Made by a program: the position numbers and the translations under genes
Notes under the pieces: model-generated
Databases searched by the model: none
Told to the model about the DNA's origin: nothing
What the model saw: the letters and a program-made list of their open reading frames with translations, nothing else
Shown here: positions 12,301 to 27,300 of the stretch, one piece after another
How positions within the stretch are numbered: the stretch's first letter is position 1
Layout of the letters: each line of letters starts with the position of its first letter
Source: Sceloporus undulatus
Lineage: Eukaryota > Chordata > Lepidosauria > Squamata > Phrynosomatidae
Length of the DNA stretch: 64,000 nucleotides
Reading direction: 5' to 3'
Assembly (NCBI RefSeq): GCF_019175285.1
Contig: NC_056528.1
Location: 18,145,020-18,209,019 of the forward strand

Positions 12301-15300
12301 GAAGCCAAGGCCCCAAGTCCACAAAACTTAAGCTTGGACGTTGATGATACAGTGACTTGGAGGTCTCTCATTCATAGAGTCAACTTGACAGCATTTAACA
12401 ACCATTTTCATGGGTGCTCATGCTAGGTGAGGGATACCAGGAGTTGTAATCCCTCAAAGTAATTTTTTTTCCACCTCTGGTTTTAAATAACAAGAACAAG
12501 ATTGTCAGGCTGCTCTCACCATCTCTGCAGCTTTGCTCACTGTCTGGATTTAATTCCTATTGGGCTTACCTTCTCTTGCTCAGCATGCAAGACCCTCGCC
12601 TGCGTATGTTCGGTGTTCAACTGCAGTGAGTTGTTTCTTTGCTCCATCAACAGGTTGCTCTGCTCCACATACCTGGAAATGGGAAGAAAGGTGCAGGAAG
12701 CAGATTTATATGGTAACCTAATTGGTCTAAGGGCCAAACTGGGCCCATGAAGATATGCTCATCTGAACTCTGGCTGTATTGAGTTTTAATCATGATACAG
12801 TGTGGGGAACATACATAAACTTCAATTGCACCAATAGCATTAAACAGAAAGCAGCATATTGACCACACATCAATCTTCCCCAGCTTCAATTCTGCCAGAT
12901 ATGGCATTGTACAACTCTCATTATCCCCATCTAGCATCTAGTCCAACACATCTGAACAGCACCAAGTTGGTGAAGGCTGGCTCAGGACGCTTGGGTACCT
13001 GAACAGAACTGGATGAACAAGTACCTCTAAGAAGCTGAGAAAAGTAAAGTGAGCCTTAATGCAAATCTCTTTAACAAGACAGGATAATGCTGGCATTAAG
13101 CCCAAGCAGGCTGCGTTCACAGAGGCTAAGAAATCTTCAGCCACAAATACAACTCAAAAGGAGCAGAACTAAGCAGAAGAGCACTCACTTTTGATTGCGG
13201 GCAATCAACTCACTAATCTTCTCATTTTGTTCCTCAATGCGGCTGCTTTTCTCAAAGACTTCTTGTTTGAGTCTTTCATTCTCCTGAAACATCAACATGA
13301 CATATAACAAATGATGAAGTGATGGGAAGCGAGTCCAACTATGCCTAGGTATGGCCTCACCCAAACAACTGTGGATCCTCTTCCATGCCCATTATCAATT
13401 CCCTGTGAGCAGTGATGTTTCATTAGCTCCCTTCAGAAATGCTTTCTGTACCAGCCTTTCTATCTAGGACCTCTACTTGAACATTAGCACTGTAAAAGCA
13501 TTCTGGGACATTATCTGAACATGTATGTGCACTCAGATCAAGTGTACCAATCTGCATGCTTCAATCTAACTAGCATAAAAGTGGGACTGGAGAAGGAGAG
13601 TGAACATTTTACTTGGGCCTTGGGTTTCTTAACCAGGGTGCCACGAGATTGTGATTGGAAAAAAATTAACATTTTTTGACCTGTAAATATAATTTTTATG
13701 TAGGAATTCCCTGAGACCTGAAAATTATTTTCACAGGTTCCTCCAGTGTAGAAAGGTTGACAAATGCTTTCTCAGAAGACTGCAAACCCATTATCATGAA
13801 GAAAATTGAGGTCCAAGTCATAATGTGTACTTAACAATATAGAAATGCCTTTTTCTGAATGCTTCCACTTTTCATCCAGATCTTGCCGGAAATAATTAAA
13901 AGGGTGTTTTAAACCAGATATTGCATTTTGCTTCTTTCTAGATGTGTATGCCCTTACTAACCTGTTCATCCCCCAAATCCCATTTTTTAAAAGCTTCTAA
14001 AGTTGCCATTCAAGAGTGAATGGGAATCAACAGCAGGAAGTGCTTTGCCAAAATTGCAGACATTGGTACCTACTTTCAGATGCAGCCTTCCCTTGGAGAA
14101 AGTAATGGGAAAGGCTCTTCTCTTCTTTCTGCTCAAGAACCTAACCAGAATAACCTCAAGCACAAACTCATCTTACCTGGATGATGCGCTGGATGTTGTT
14201 CATGATCATGGCAGTTTCCATAGTAACAGACGAAATGCCTGGCAACAGGCTGTGGCCTGAATGTTGCTTTTGCAGTTCCTCCACCTGAAAGGGAAAAGAG
14301 GCACAAAACTGAAGGACATGGGAGGGAATCATGAATCCCTCCAGAGATTTTGAGACTGCAACTCCCCAAAACTTTGACCATTCACAATATTTACAATGGC
14401 TGATGGGAGCTATAAGTTAAAACATGTGAGGGCTACAGTTATTCACTGTAAAACTAGGCTGACTTTTATGACAGAGGCAGGAAACAAGGGTTGGCACAGC
14501 CAGGCATAACATCAGGGAACTGCTGAAGAAGCTGTGGCCAGCCATATATTGGATGTTAGCTTCCATCACTTCCTAAGCAGTGTAGCCAAGGGTGAGGTAG
14601 TTTAGCAACAGGTGAAAGGTGGTATCCTCCTCACTGTTGCACTAATATGTACTCAATANNNNNNNNNNAAGAGCAATGTGATTGAGGAAACATTGCAGGG
14701 CAGGACAGAATGAGAAAGTAAACAAGAAGCAGTGACTTTCTTCCAGTAATATTTGCAGCGGTTGCCCAGATCCTTCTTCCAGAGACATTGGGTTAACTGA
14801 AGATACTGGACTCTGGTTTGATCCAACAAGTCAGCTGATTCCATGCACAGTTCAGAATCCAAAGTCCTGAGCATTACCTTGGCTTGCAGCTGGTCCATTT
14901 TGTCAGCCACTTTGCCAACAGCTAGGCGGATTTCGGTGTTCTGCTGCCGTGCCTCTGTCATCAGGAATGAACCAATATCTCCAGCTGCTGGGATCAGGAA
15001 AACAGAGTGTGAAAGGTGAGAAAGAAGGTGTCATCAGATGCAGAGTCATCAGAGTGGAGATATACACACACAGAATGTAAGAAATTAACTCCAGACTCCC
15101 ACAAGAAACCCAGAACCCTGTGCAAATCTCAAGTATCTCTACTTGAAAGGGCAGTCCCTTTCCAAATTGTGAGAGGAAATTATGTAACATCACTTCCTAT
15201 CATCATTTTGAGTGTGACTGGAGAGGAAAATAGAGACATTTGAGCTTGCTGTGAGGAGCATGTGGCCCATCGTGGGATCTATGGGGGAAATGGCCCCTGG

Positions 15301-18300
15301 TCCCCAAACAGTTGTCTTCCCTAGTTGGAATGTACCTTGGAAGGGTGCTGGGTACATCGCCCCAACAGGCTGGAGCTGAGATGCTGCAGCAGAGGTTTGT
15401 GGATAGGTGTACGTCATCCCTGCATAGGGCTGAGAAAAAAGAATGAGTGTAGAGGAGAAAGAAGCATGAGGTGACAGCACTGCATTTAAGAGACTAAGTG
15501 AGGATAACTTAATATAGCTTCATGTTATTTCTCCACACTGCAAGCAAAGTGCTGAACCCATCATTCAGCCGAACAGTGTTATTAATGTCACAAGCTGCTC
15601 CCATCCAATTTAGAATTTGAGGCTATTAATTATAAATCCTCATTGATTTACCAGGGTTTTTGCTTTGTGGGAAAGGGTTTATATTTGTATGGCCCCTGCA
15701 GAGTCTTGGGAGATAGAAAATCACCACAAAGGTGCTAGTGCTATAAAGATCAAGTGTACAATTACAAAGTTGATGCTTAGCAGCAAATGAAATTCTTCTC
15801 TAAATACCCATCCCCTAACCTCTGTAGGTCTCTTGTCCTCCGTGAAAAGAGTACCCACCAGCCAGAATCTCCATACCTGAAAGCTCTGAACAGTCCCAGG
15901 AATTGCTGGATGAGACTGCAGGGCAGCAGGCATCATTGCTGCTGAGGGCACCTGGAGTCCAGAGACAGCCGGCTGAGGCACTGAGAAGAACCCAGAGCTG
16001 ATAACATTACTAACTTCGAAACAGACTGCATTTTTTACATCAGAGGAAACAGACTCTGCCATCTTTCCCTCATGTTGCCTTCCCCACCCAACCTGAGTAT
16101 GTGCAACATCATCCTACTTTAGCTTGTCCTGATGTTTAAGTCCCAGCTCAAGTTTCTAGCCTTTATGGGTGCACATACATACTCACAGACGCACACACCA
16201 CCAATACTCAAATATATGACTGCTAAAAAAGGGAGGGAGTGGCTCAGCATTTTAAGACATCCTTCCACTTTCACTATGGCAAACAAAACCAGAAGTAAGT
16301 TATCCTCAAACTCAAAGTCTACTAAACAGATTGAAAAAAACATGCTCCTTACCTTGTGCAGTCATCTGAGGCAGGGCTGTTTGAGGGGATGGCTTTAGTG
16401 GGGAGGAGGCTGGAGGTGGTACTGTTCCACGCAAGGTGTTTGGGTCCTGGGTGGGAGAAAAATATGATGATAGTTTTGTAAATCACACTTCACAAAACAG
16501 AACAATAAAAGGAGCAAAGGTGTAAAATCTAACTTTGAAAAAATTGGAAGGAAGGAGTAATATAGGTATAAAACCAGTAGAATCCAATTGTAAAACAAGA
16601 TAAGAATACATATCATCCAAATAACCAGGATTGTGAAACTAAATTAAAACTAAAATTCAAAAGTTGTGGAAAATTAAAAAGTTATTTTTAACTGAGATGT
16701 AGAATAATGAGAGAAGAACAGTCCAGAAATGTTGGGCCAGGAGAAGTTATTTAACAAAGCAGCTGACACAAGGTTCCAGCTAAACTATTCTTGTTTTGTT
16801 TGGTGGTCACACTAGTGAAGAGCCAAGTGGAACTGTGAAGAGCCAAGCTATGAAGTGAACATACCTCTACCTCTGAGTCACTTGAGTCAAGTGCAGCTGG
16901 AGCAGTGCCTGGCAGAAAAGGCAACATGGGCTGTCCCATCTTTGCCATACGTGAAATCAGTTTCGCTTTTGCTACATCAGGATTCTGGGAGGGATTTGGG
17001 ATAGGAAAGAAAGAGAATATTGGTGATCATGATTTGCCCACCTCTGACACCACTTACAGTAACCCAATTTGCCAGCAAGAAAAATATCCAAACTGGCAAC
17101 CAGGTTGCTAATCTTTCCTCATATTTTCAACATCTATGGATAGTTTTACAAAAATGGCTGGATCTATAGGAAAACATAATGTATGTTTCTTAATCTGGGC
17201 TCAGCTGTAACTCCCCTATAACAAGGGTAAGGAATCTTTGGACCCTTTGAATCTCTGGAGGTTTTGGACTTCAGACCCAGTCAGCAGAGCCAACAGTAGG
17301 GGCTGTGAGAGCTGTCATCTAAAACATTTGGAAAGCCAAAGGTTCCCTTTCTCAGCCCTAAAGACTGGATGTGCAGAGAGCTATGGCTCACTGAGGGGCT
17401 GAGTGGATGGGCCCAGCCCATGCTATCCTGGTCCTGGTGTCCACTCAAGTTGGCCCAGCAATGCGTGGGTGTTTACACACTTGTCCCCACAATGACCCAG
17501 GACCTGCTACCAGTGCAGGTGGCTTACCTTGCCACGCTGTGGCCAGGCACCCTATTTCTGTATCAGACACGGGGCTTTTGAGTATGAGTAACAGTGTAGC
17601 AAGGTAAGAAGTGTGACAAGCTGTCTAAACAGCTGGGGTTTCCAGAAAACTCTGTGGCAAACCAGGGGCCAAATTACCTCAGGGTAACAGCTGTTTATCC
17701 CAGGATTGGGCCGGATCCACTGGATCCACATCCAGTCTGGCAGGATTAGGTCTGATCCTGCCCCTTGGTTTTGACCTACATCATCTGAACTGGACAACTT
17801 GAGGCCAGGGAGAATATGGGCATTCAGGATGTGCAGACAACCCCTGAGATTTCTAAGTAACACCATTGTGCAGTTCTCTCAGTCACAGTCTTTGAAACAC
17901 ACAAAAACATTTGCAGATCTGGCAACTTACTGCTAATTGTTCACTGATAGAGTTGGATTTGGCTCTCAGAGGTGGTTCCCTGTAGTGTAGAAAGAAAACA
18001 ATTAACATATGTAACATATGTCTGGTTTTATACTTGCCGTTTGCCGCCTTGAGCCCCTATGTTGAGAGAAACGCAGGATATAAGAAAATAATAATAATAA
18101 TCTCTATATGAAGAGTCTGGAATGTGAAAATGCTTGCAGCTTTCAAACATAAAGGTACCCCTCTCTCTAGTAATTTCTTTCACCTTTTATCCCAAGGCTG
18201 AAAGTAAGTCAGTGAAAAGGTAGGTCACACTGCCTCTCTCTAAACCTATCTACAGGTGAAAGATTTTGGTTCCTCTTACTGCAATCTCTGATTTCTCGTG

Positions 18301-21300
18301 TCTTAATCATATCTACACTCAGGCACTACCCATAAGTTTGTCCACTTGGCAATACCACCGATCCATAGTTCAGGCTAAATGAAATTCACACTTAACAACC
18401 ATTATTCATATTTTTAAGTTGGCTAGAAAATTCATATTGATATTTTCTAGCTGGCTAGAAAACCTGATTAAAGCAAACTGAAGGTAAGCTGCTAAAGGGA
18501 AGAAAGGAGAAGAACTGGAGTTTGAAGGAAAGAAAGGATACATTTAATGACAGAAAGGGCGAGGAGATGCGATCTCACAGCCCAATCTCAATAGTATTTG
18601 ACAATAGTAAAGAGAAAGATAATTTAGATTATTAGCAATGTAGTATTTCAAAAGAATTTTTTTGTGATGAACTAGGATGCAGGCAAGAAAAACATATACA
18701 AATATCTTAAGAGTACAATGTGGCTGTTTAGATCTCCCAAACCCAGAAAATTCCAAGCCTTCCAAAAGCAGTTGAAAATCTGCCAAACAGTGTCTAGAAG
18801 TGACATAATTTCATTTTGGTGCCCCCCAAAACAAGATGAGGCTCATGTGAGGATGTTGGGGGTGAAAATTGGCCTCTGTCCCCTATTCAACTGTCCACCC
18901 TGGCATAAAGATTTTGTTGTATTAAATGGTATATCACTATTACAAATACATAAGGATAGGTTTGTAAAGCCATTAGAGTTAAAAGAACCAGAGGACAAGA
19001 GAATTAACTACTGAGAAAGTTAGGAGGGGCAGGTGTGTCCATCTATTGCATAATGGAAAGACTGCCAAATTTTAAACATGGAGGGGGTAGTGCATTCTCA
19101 GCAAAATAGGATTCAAAAATTCCAGGCTGGGGAGTCTTTTAAATCTTTAAACATACTCAGATGTCTCACCCTGGCTTTGGAGGAAGTGTGGAAGGAGGCC
19201 CTGCTGCTGCTGCATCAGTCACCAGGTTTTCTGGACTTGGTCCCGAGGACGGTGCAAGGGAATCCCTGGGTCCCAGACTCTGTCCATTAGAGCTTGAATC
19301 TTTTGTGAGTCTCACCTAAAACAGCAAAAGGGTCAAAATGAAGTTTTGGTGAAGGCAAGCACTGATGCTGGATTTTAACATTGGGTAGGTCTTAATTACT
19401 GTTAACAGGCCCACAGGGGAGCCATGGCTTTCTAAAGTATCCAGTGCAACTCTGAAACATGAGGCAGTCATAATCGTTCTTGCCACAGGGCCTATGATAT
19501 CCCAGGATGTGCTCAGTATAGTACCGAAGCTTCAGTTCCATCTGCTGGCTGAAAGGATTACTGATGAATTACTTGTCAATTACAAATTACATGTCTTTGT
19601 GGCCAGTTCAAGCCCTCTACTCTTTAGGTCTAGAAAGTAGACTGAGTTGTAGCTAACGCTACAACTTCTTTTGTTCAACTAGTCTCAAAGGTGCTACAAG
19701 ATCCCTTTGCACACTGATATTCCAGACTAACATGGCTATGGCTCTGAATTCTTCCCTGATTGGGGTGAGAGAAAATGGTCATGTAAACAAACAATGAATC
19801 TAACTCCTAGCCATAAGTTCAAGCAGTTCACTAAGCTTGAGCACAGTCAAAACTCTTGCTGTTTTGAAGAAGGCAGGACTGGACTGGGGGTAAAGCTCCT
19901 ATCACAGAAGGAGACAACACATAATATGATTTGGATAGCCCTGCCTCCAACAACACCTGGGAGGAGACATTCTTTCCATGTTGAGAGACTACCTCCACTA
20001 CTAAAGGAGAATTATGAAAAGAAAGAGATAGGATACCTGGCTATGTACAATAAACCTTGCAATATACTTCTGGTTAGAGACAGGTTTAGAAGGAGATACT
20101 CACACGCTTGACATCCACCTCAAAAGCCAGGGATGAGTCCGGAGGGATGCGGTTTGCCACTCCCTGAGAGCCATAAGCCAATGCTGAAGGGACAACAAGG
20201 AAACGCCTTCCTCCTTTCTTTAGACCAATCATCCCTTCTTCCCAGCCCTTTGAGCCCAACAAAGAGAGAACCATACAGATAGCTGAGACAAATGCTTTAA
20301 AACTCAATCTAGAATACAAGAATCCTGATAGCTATTGTGCAGCCCAAAGGAACTAGCCTGAGGAAATCCCTCTTGGGTTTCACTTGTCAAGGGCTTCACA
20401 ATGCCAGTGAACAAAGCCAACTCGTATTCTTGGTCTCTTTATGCCACCCTCTTTTTTGTCTCTTCCCACTCTCATTTCTTTCACCTAATGATATGGAAAG
20501 GTATTAAAAACAAAAAACAAACAAAACAAGGGTTAGACTACTTACCTTAATGACTTTGCCTGAGCCCAATTTCAAGCGTAGAAACTTGTCCTTGTTCACA
20601 TTTGAATCAAACACCTGCCAAAAAAAGAAATCAACTATAAATAGAGTTAAGAGAATATTACTGAAAGTTAGAAGGGGTAAACATAGCAATGGTTTGCCTC
20701 TGGATGAGCTAGGCTTTGTACTTGCCACCTCCATGATAAAAGACTACCAGGTGATCTTGGGAAAGTCACACTCCCATAGCCTCAGAGGAAGGAAATGGCA
20801 ATCCCCTTCTGAAGAAATATTCCTGAGTATAGCATGGAGGAACAGTGCTATAAAGCACTGGGCCTTCATGTGAAAAACTTAGGTTCAAACTGAGTTATGG
20901 AACTAAATTAATCAAGAATTTCAGCTCAATGCCCTGTCACCTAAACAGCGACAAAGGCTTTTCATCACACTAGATATTAATTTGCTCATCAGTGCAAGAA
21001 TGTCATTTTGATGCAGGATGGAGCTACACCATTTAAAGTGGGGTCAAATGCATTACTTCTACAGTGTAGATGCACCCTGAGGCAATACTCTATGTTTCTG
21101 ATGAAGTCAGCTACAGCTCATGCAGGCTACATAAAAAGTGCTTCTTTCAGGTGCCATAAACTTTCATTGTTTTCAAAGTCATCTGCAACCTTTAGGAAAT
21201 CGCCCTCCTCTTTCAAGCAAAAGAGTTTCTCACAAGTTTTCCTGTAAGGTTTTTGGAGAAAAAAAGCAGTTTGATAAATGTAAACAATTCATCACAACAG

Positions 21301-24300
21301 AAATAGCATGATCAACCTTCTCTCAGATTTTTACCTGTCCAAGTCCACCATTTTGGAATAGCCAACCCGTAAAGGCCACCTCCAACGAGTCCCCTACTTC
21401 CACACCTTGTCCATCTCCAAGGATAAGATCCTGGTAGACCACCGAGTCAGGGGAATGACTACTATTGTATTTGGCAATGCAGAGCTGCAAGACGAAGAAC
21501 CAGGTCCTTATTATATCTGGCCTGCATGAAGTTCAATAACACAATGCAGTAAAGAATTCATGAACAGCCATCAAGAATACCAAGAAAATAAAGAGGCTGG
21601 ATGAATACTTCTAACTGGAAGGATTGTGCTCAACCATGAGAAGGATCTTGCTTATTAGTATAGTGTCATCAGCACAGCTGAAAAGGACTGCCTCATGGAG
21701 CATGCAAATTAAAGGGTGGCAGGGGAAAGGCAAATTAAGAAAGGATATGTAATGAGTCCTAAATGCCTACTGATTGCTCTGAGTAATTTAGTATCTGAAG
21801 TGGAATTCAATATACTGAAAACTCTAGAATTTAAACGGACATTCTTGTTCTGGAGAGCTTCAGACATTTGTCAAACATGAACTGTAAATCCACTCATACC
21901 CAAAGAACTAGGGGTGGTAAACAAATGACTGGGGAATTTTTTATCAGAAATTGATCAGAGAGAGTTAAATGACTCTCCCTAACTCCTGTGAAAGCTTCTG
22001 GGTCAGGCTTTCCCTTTCTGCCACTATGGATTCAGTCCCATGAACAGAAAAAGGAGTGGAATACTGCTATATAGAGAACCAGTCCTCAAAGTGTTGGACT
22101 GGGACCAGGGACAGCCAGGCTCTAATTTTCCCATTAAGCCATGAACCTCATGAAGTAACTTTGGACCAGTCACTCCCTTTCAACCTGAACAACGTCATAC
22201 GATTGTTGTGAAAATAAAGCATGTTAACTGAAGTACAGCTGTACTCAAAATTCTAGTTGGAAGCACCCATAGAAGCAGGATGGCTAGTTGCAGCAGGTCT
22301 GGGGGACAAGTTTCTGTGCTGGGCCCCTCTGTGGGTGCCATGGATTACAAACAAACACCAAAAACTTCTGGGAGAAGCAATTCTTTTTTTCTGGTTAAAA
22401 AAAGGACAGTCTAGAAAAGCTGAGGATCACAAAAAAGATCCTAGGGAGAAGCACATAGTGCTGCACTCATCTCATCAGGACCACATCTATGCACCCAATA
22501 TGACGCTCATTCTTTGGCACCTGTTTGCCGAAGTCTACAGCTGCCTTTTCAGACTCAAACATGATAGACCAGTTCTGCCTCTGATCATCATAGAATGTAC
22601 TATAGTTGTTGGGCTGGATCTGTAGAAGGAAGAAAAAAGGAGAACTCAAGGCAATTGACTTCTATAAGTGTATGAATGGTATAAAAATAGCAGGAGGACT
22701 ACAGAACATTAAGAGAAAGAAACACAAACTGTTGACACTTTTTGAATAAGTAAGAGTTCTTGCTCATGCACCAAAAAGACTGAGACTTAGTCTTAGACAG
22801 CCCCCACTGAAATCTATGTGACTTAAATTAGTTTTTTTTAATGAACCTTGCTTTATTGAATCCGTATCCAATGGATAGGTCAGCCTTTTGCCTACTTTGC
22901 TTTGGTTAACAGGTTTGGTTTGATGGACTCCATGCAACTGTCTAACAATTACTGCTGTTAATAATTCATATAAAGAGACACATTTTTTTATTTGTGAAAA
23001 AAGAATAAGCATATTCAAACATATTTATAAATGAAGAGAATGCTACATACCAGAAATCTATTCCATCATCTGCTCTCCCATCAACAGAATTATGAAGCCC
23101 TCCAGATGTTGTTGGGCTGCTTGCTCATATTACCCCTAAAGAATGACTATACTTAACTTGGGCTGATTGGAGCTGCAGTTCAAAACATATGGAGGGTCAT
23201 AAGTTATCCCATCCTTGCCCTCATCCTTTTTTTAAAAAAACCATAAACTAAAGAGACTGCATGGCATTTGATTTATAGCCTGCCATTATTCCCATACTGA
23301 AACGTAGGGCAGAATGCACAGGATTCCCAGTTACTCTCCCACCCAAGAACCAATTGTTATCTGTTTAGCTTTCAGCATGGTAGCAGCATCACACCCCTTC
23401 AGATCATGTTGTGGTTCTGGCAGGTCTCAATGTCAAGGCTTACCGTGAATACAAATGCTGAATGGATCTTGGCAGCTGCAATTTGCTGCTGTTGATTTAT
23501 ATACAGGAGGAGTCTGTACTGGAATTTGCAAGAGGGAGAGATGAACAGAAATTATAGCACTTGTTTAGAAGTATTGTTATTATATATATTGTTATAAATT
23601 ACCACTGACTTGGGCTGATGGTTGTTGGAGCCATTTTTGCTGTCAAGACTTCCTAAACTTTTCATCTTCCTCAAATGAGTTACAACCAGCAGATTTCTTT
23701 ACTTTTAAAAGTTTGCCAAAATCCCATCAACAGGTAGTAAAAAAAGCATATCCATTTTTTCGAGAGCAAGACACGGTCTAGAAACAAGGCTAACAAGAAA
23801 GCTTTGCTGCAAGGAAGGACAACTGCAGGGGAGACAGAATTTCACCCCTGCAATTAGTAACATCCCTGCATTTCCAACAACTTTAGCTGTTTATGGCTTG
23901 CTTTCAGCTGTGTAAGTAAGTTGAGTGGGGTCAGTGGGTTGCTTTGAACCACAATATTGGTCCAAGCAATGCTTGAAAGCAGTTCATGGATAATTTCTGC
24001 CCCATTCAAAAGGAGGTTGGGGACGTTTGGGGCCCACAAACTGCCCTTTTTCCAGCCCTACTTTACTCCATCATGTTATACCTCTATTTACCTCTCTAGT
24101 TGCATGGCTCCCCACCACTGCAGCTCCATATTTGCCTTGTTTCACATATTGTCCATTTGTACTGAAATGAAGAGGAAAAGCCTTTTAGACCCCCATAATC
24201 ATACACCGACAGTTATGGCTCTCCCTGTTCCTACATTGGGGCATCTTCATAGTGGCAAGAAATCTGTGGACTTTCTGTTATTGTAGTACTATAATTCCTA

Positions 24301-27300
24301 TTGTCCATTACCATTCACTATACTGGTTTGGGCTGATAGGTGTTGCAGCACAGCAATCTCTGGAAGGCCATTTCTGCTTTTGAGACTTCCTAAAACGTCC
24401 ATCTTGCTCATATGAGCTGCAACCAGAAGGTCTTTCCATTGTTGAATGTTCATTAGCACTCCCATAAACACCATCCCAACACATTTTGGAGTCTCTCTAA
24501 AGTAAAAGAGAGATCTAGTCTTTACAACATGGTGAAGTGGTGTGAGTCTTGGACTAGGACTCTAGGAAACCAGGTTTCGAGTCCTCACTTGGCCGGTGAA
24601 CCCACTGGGTGACCTTGGGCAAGTTCCTTTCTCTCGGCCCCAGAGGAAGGCAATGACAAACCGCCTCTGAGGAAATATTGCTATGAAAATCTCAGGATTG
24701 CCATATATCAGAACTGACTCGAAGGCACACAATAACCAAGTCTTCACAGCAGTAGTTAACAGTGCAAATGGAGGCTGACATAGGTGAAATGAAAGCGCCC
24801 CCATTTCTCTTCTACTTTATACTTTCATACTATTCTCAGTTTCTCAGCTACATTGTTCTCCTTACACAGATCTGGAAGGCAGTTTCTGCAGGTTTAAGAG
24901 ACCCTCATGATTTTGCAGACATACAAAAAATCCTTAAGATGCTCAGAACTGGGGAATGGAAGAGTAGACTAGCTAGAACCCTGAACAGAAGAGTTTCACG
25001 CTTCTATAATTTCCACTTATAGAAGTCTAGATATGAAAATGGACTCTAGTGCAGCCTTCTTTCAGACATGCAAGTTTTGACATGCAATGAAATCAAAGTA
25101 CTGTACTTACAATCGATAGGCATGAACAGCTGTAGCTATGAAGACAGATGGTGGTACTGAGGCAGATGTTGGAGCAGGCGGCTTCTGAGATGGTGGACCT
25201 GCAGCTGAAGCACCACAAGGGAAATTTCATCACACATTTGGTTTCAAGAAAAGGATCAGGCAAGCTTTGTACAGTCTTGCCTTGGGACCCAAAAAATTAC
25301 TCTGAGACCACCAGAGGAACAGCTGTATTAGAATTCTCTAGTTAGAAACAAGCATTCATGTAACACATTTAAGTGTGATTTGAGCATCGGAGTACGACTC
25401 TGGAGACCAGGGCTCAAATCCTCTCTCAGCCATGGAAACCCACTGGGTGATCTTGGACAAGTCACATTCTCTCAGCCTTGGGGGAAGGTGATGTCAAACC
25501 TCCTCTGAACAAATCCTGCTAGGAAACCCCACGACTTAGGGTTACCATAAGTTGGAAACTATGTGGAAGCACACAAGACCCACCAGTGATGCAGCTATAT
25601 GGTCTCTGTGCCCAAATGCAGAAGGAAAAGCAAGACTCTCAAGAGGAGAAGAATCTCCGAAAGGCCAGACAGTAGCATTTGCATGCTTTCAAACTGTTAG
25701 GTTGGCAGAAGCACACAACATCAAATGCCATTATGAGTTTAAGGCCACAGGAATCAAGCAGACTGAACCAACTGACTTTCTTGAACAGAAAACAGAAACA
25801 AAAAATAGAAAATATGTCAGTGGAGAGGGAAATAATCTACTTCTCTACAGTTTTGCTCGAATTCCTAACAAAAGTAGAAATTAAGGCCTAATTCCAACAT
25901 AAGGCTAATATAAGTGTTCATTTGTGAACCAGAACATGATGGGTAGGTTAAGTGGTTACTTACCAGCTGCTGGCTGTCCTCTCTTAGGTTGTTTGGGTGC
26001 TGTGTATTGGAAAAACTCATTTCCGCCACCAGTAACAGTCTGATCTAGCCCAAAGAGCGAAGCCAGTCTGGCCCTACATGGAGAGAACATTTTATGCACT
26101 CACTTTAGGAGGAAGAAAAAATAAACAATGCGTTTACACATAACAGAGATGGCAACATTTAGCTGCAGCTCAGTGGCTTTGTTCCAAAAGACCACGGAGT
26201 CATGGACTGAAACACTGCAAATCACTTCCCCATGCTTAGTTCCAGCATGACTCAGTTCCAAAGTGAATCACAACCTGAAGCAGAAATGGGATGAAATAAA
26301 CTGAAGGCTGGAAAAGGGAGAAACTGAAATGCAGGTCTGAACTCCAAATACTGAACTCCATACAATGCTAAAAAGCCATTAAAAATGTCTTCAGACTGCT
26401 TTACAATGCAGGCCAGCATTAACCAAAGGCAAAAAACACCACCCCCATAGTTGCCATTGGAGAAACAAACCCATGGGCTGCCTGCCAAAAATATTCCATT
26501 CGCCATGACTCTGACATTGCTGTTTGGGTGTCCTATCCATTCAGCCTCTGCTGCTGTTTCTTGAGTGTAATCGCACCTCTCCAACCACCGCCTTCCCATC
26601 TTCAAGCATGAGGTTAGACAGCTAGGATTTCCAAAAGAAGACCTGCATTTGCACAATCCTGACCCTCTGGAACTGCTGTATGACCTTGCAAACGGGGTGC
26701 GGTGTGGGAAGCTCTCCTGTATAATCCCAGAGTAATTCTGCTGGGGATTTCTGCTGAGGAGAAGCTAATAACAGTGGCACGTATGTATGACAATGAAATG
26801 TGACTGAGAAGTGCAAAGATAGCAAGAAGAGAAGCTTTTCTCTTTCTCCTTCTGGAATGGCAGGTCAGGGAAAGAGGGACCTTTTGCCATGGCACAGTTT
26901 GGCTTTGGTTGCAGACTCACGGGTTGCTCCATCACAGGCTCCTCACGTGTCTAATCAGCTTCATGGGAGGATGCAGGGAAAAGAAAGAAAGAGGAAGTAA
27001 ATCCAAATGAGAGTTGGCAGTGGCACCCAAGTAATCTCAGGGCAGGAAATACTGGGGGGGGGGAAAACCTCTTTTGACATCGCTTTGGAGAGATATCTCT
27101 CTTAAGTCCTGTTCCTGAGGCAGCTCTTATCAAAGGATTCCAGGAATCAGGGCTAGAAAAATACAATGTTCGGAAAATAAGCTTTGGACTTTTTCCCCCC
27201 AGCATGAATTATGATCCAAAAATCTCTTTTTGCATTTGATTTAGACCATGAGGAATCACTGCAGACAGACCTAAAGTATCCTTGGACAAACCAAGACTGA

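Noticed and set aside
20247-20281. Alternative FKBP15 exon 9 acceptor after 'gtctcag' 35 nt upstream
   Set aside because: It has a better pyrimidine tract but would add 35 nt and break the frame of the FKBP fold; the AAAG acceptor gives the family sequence KVIK|GWEEG.
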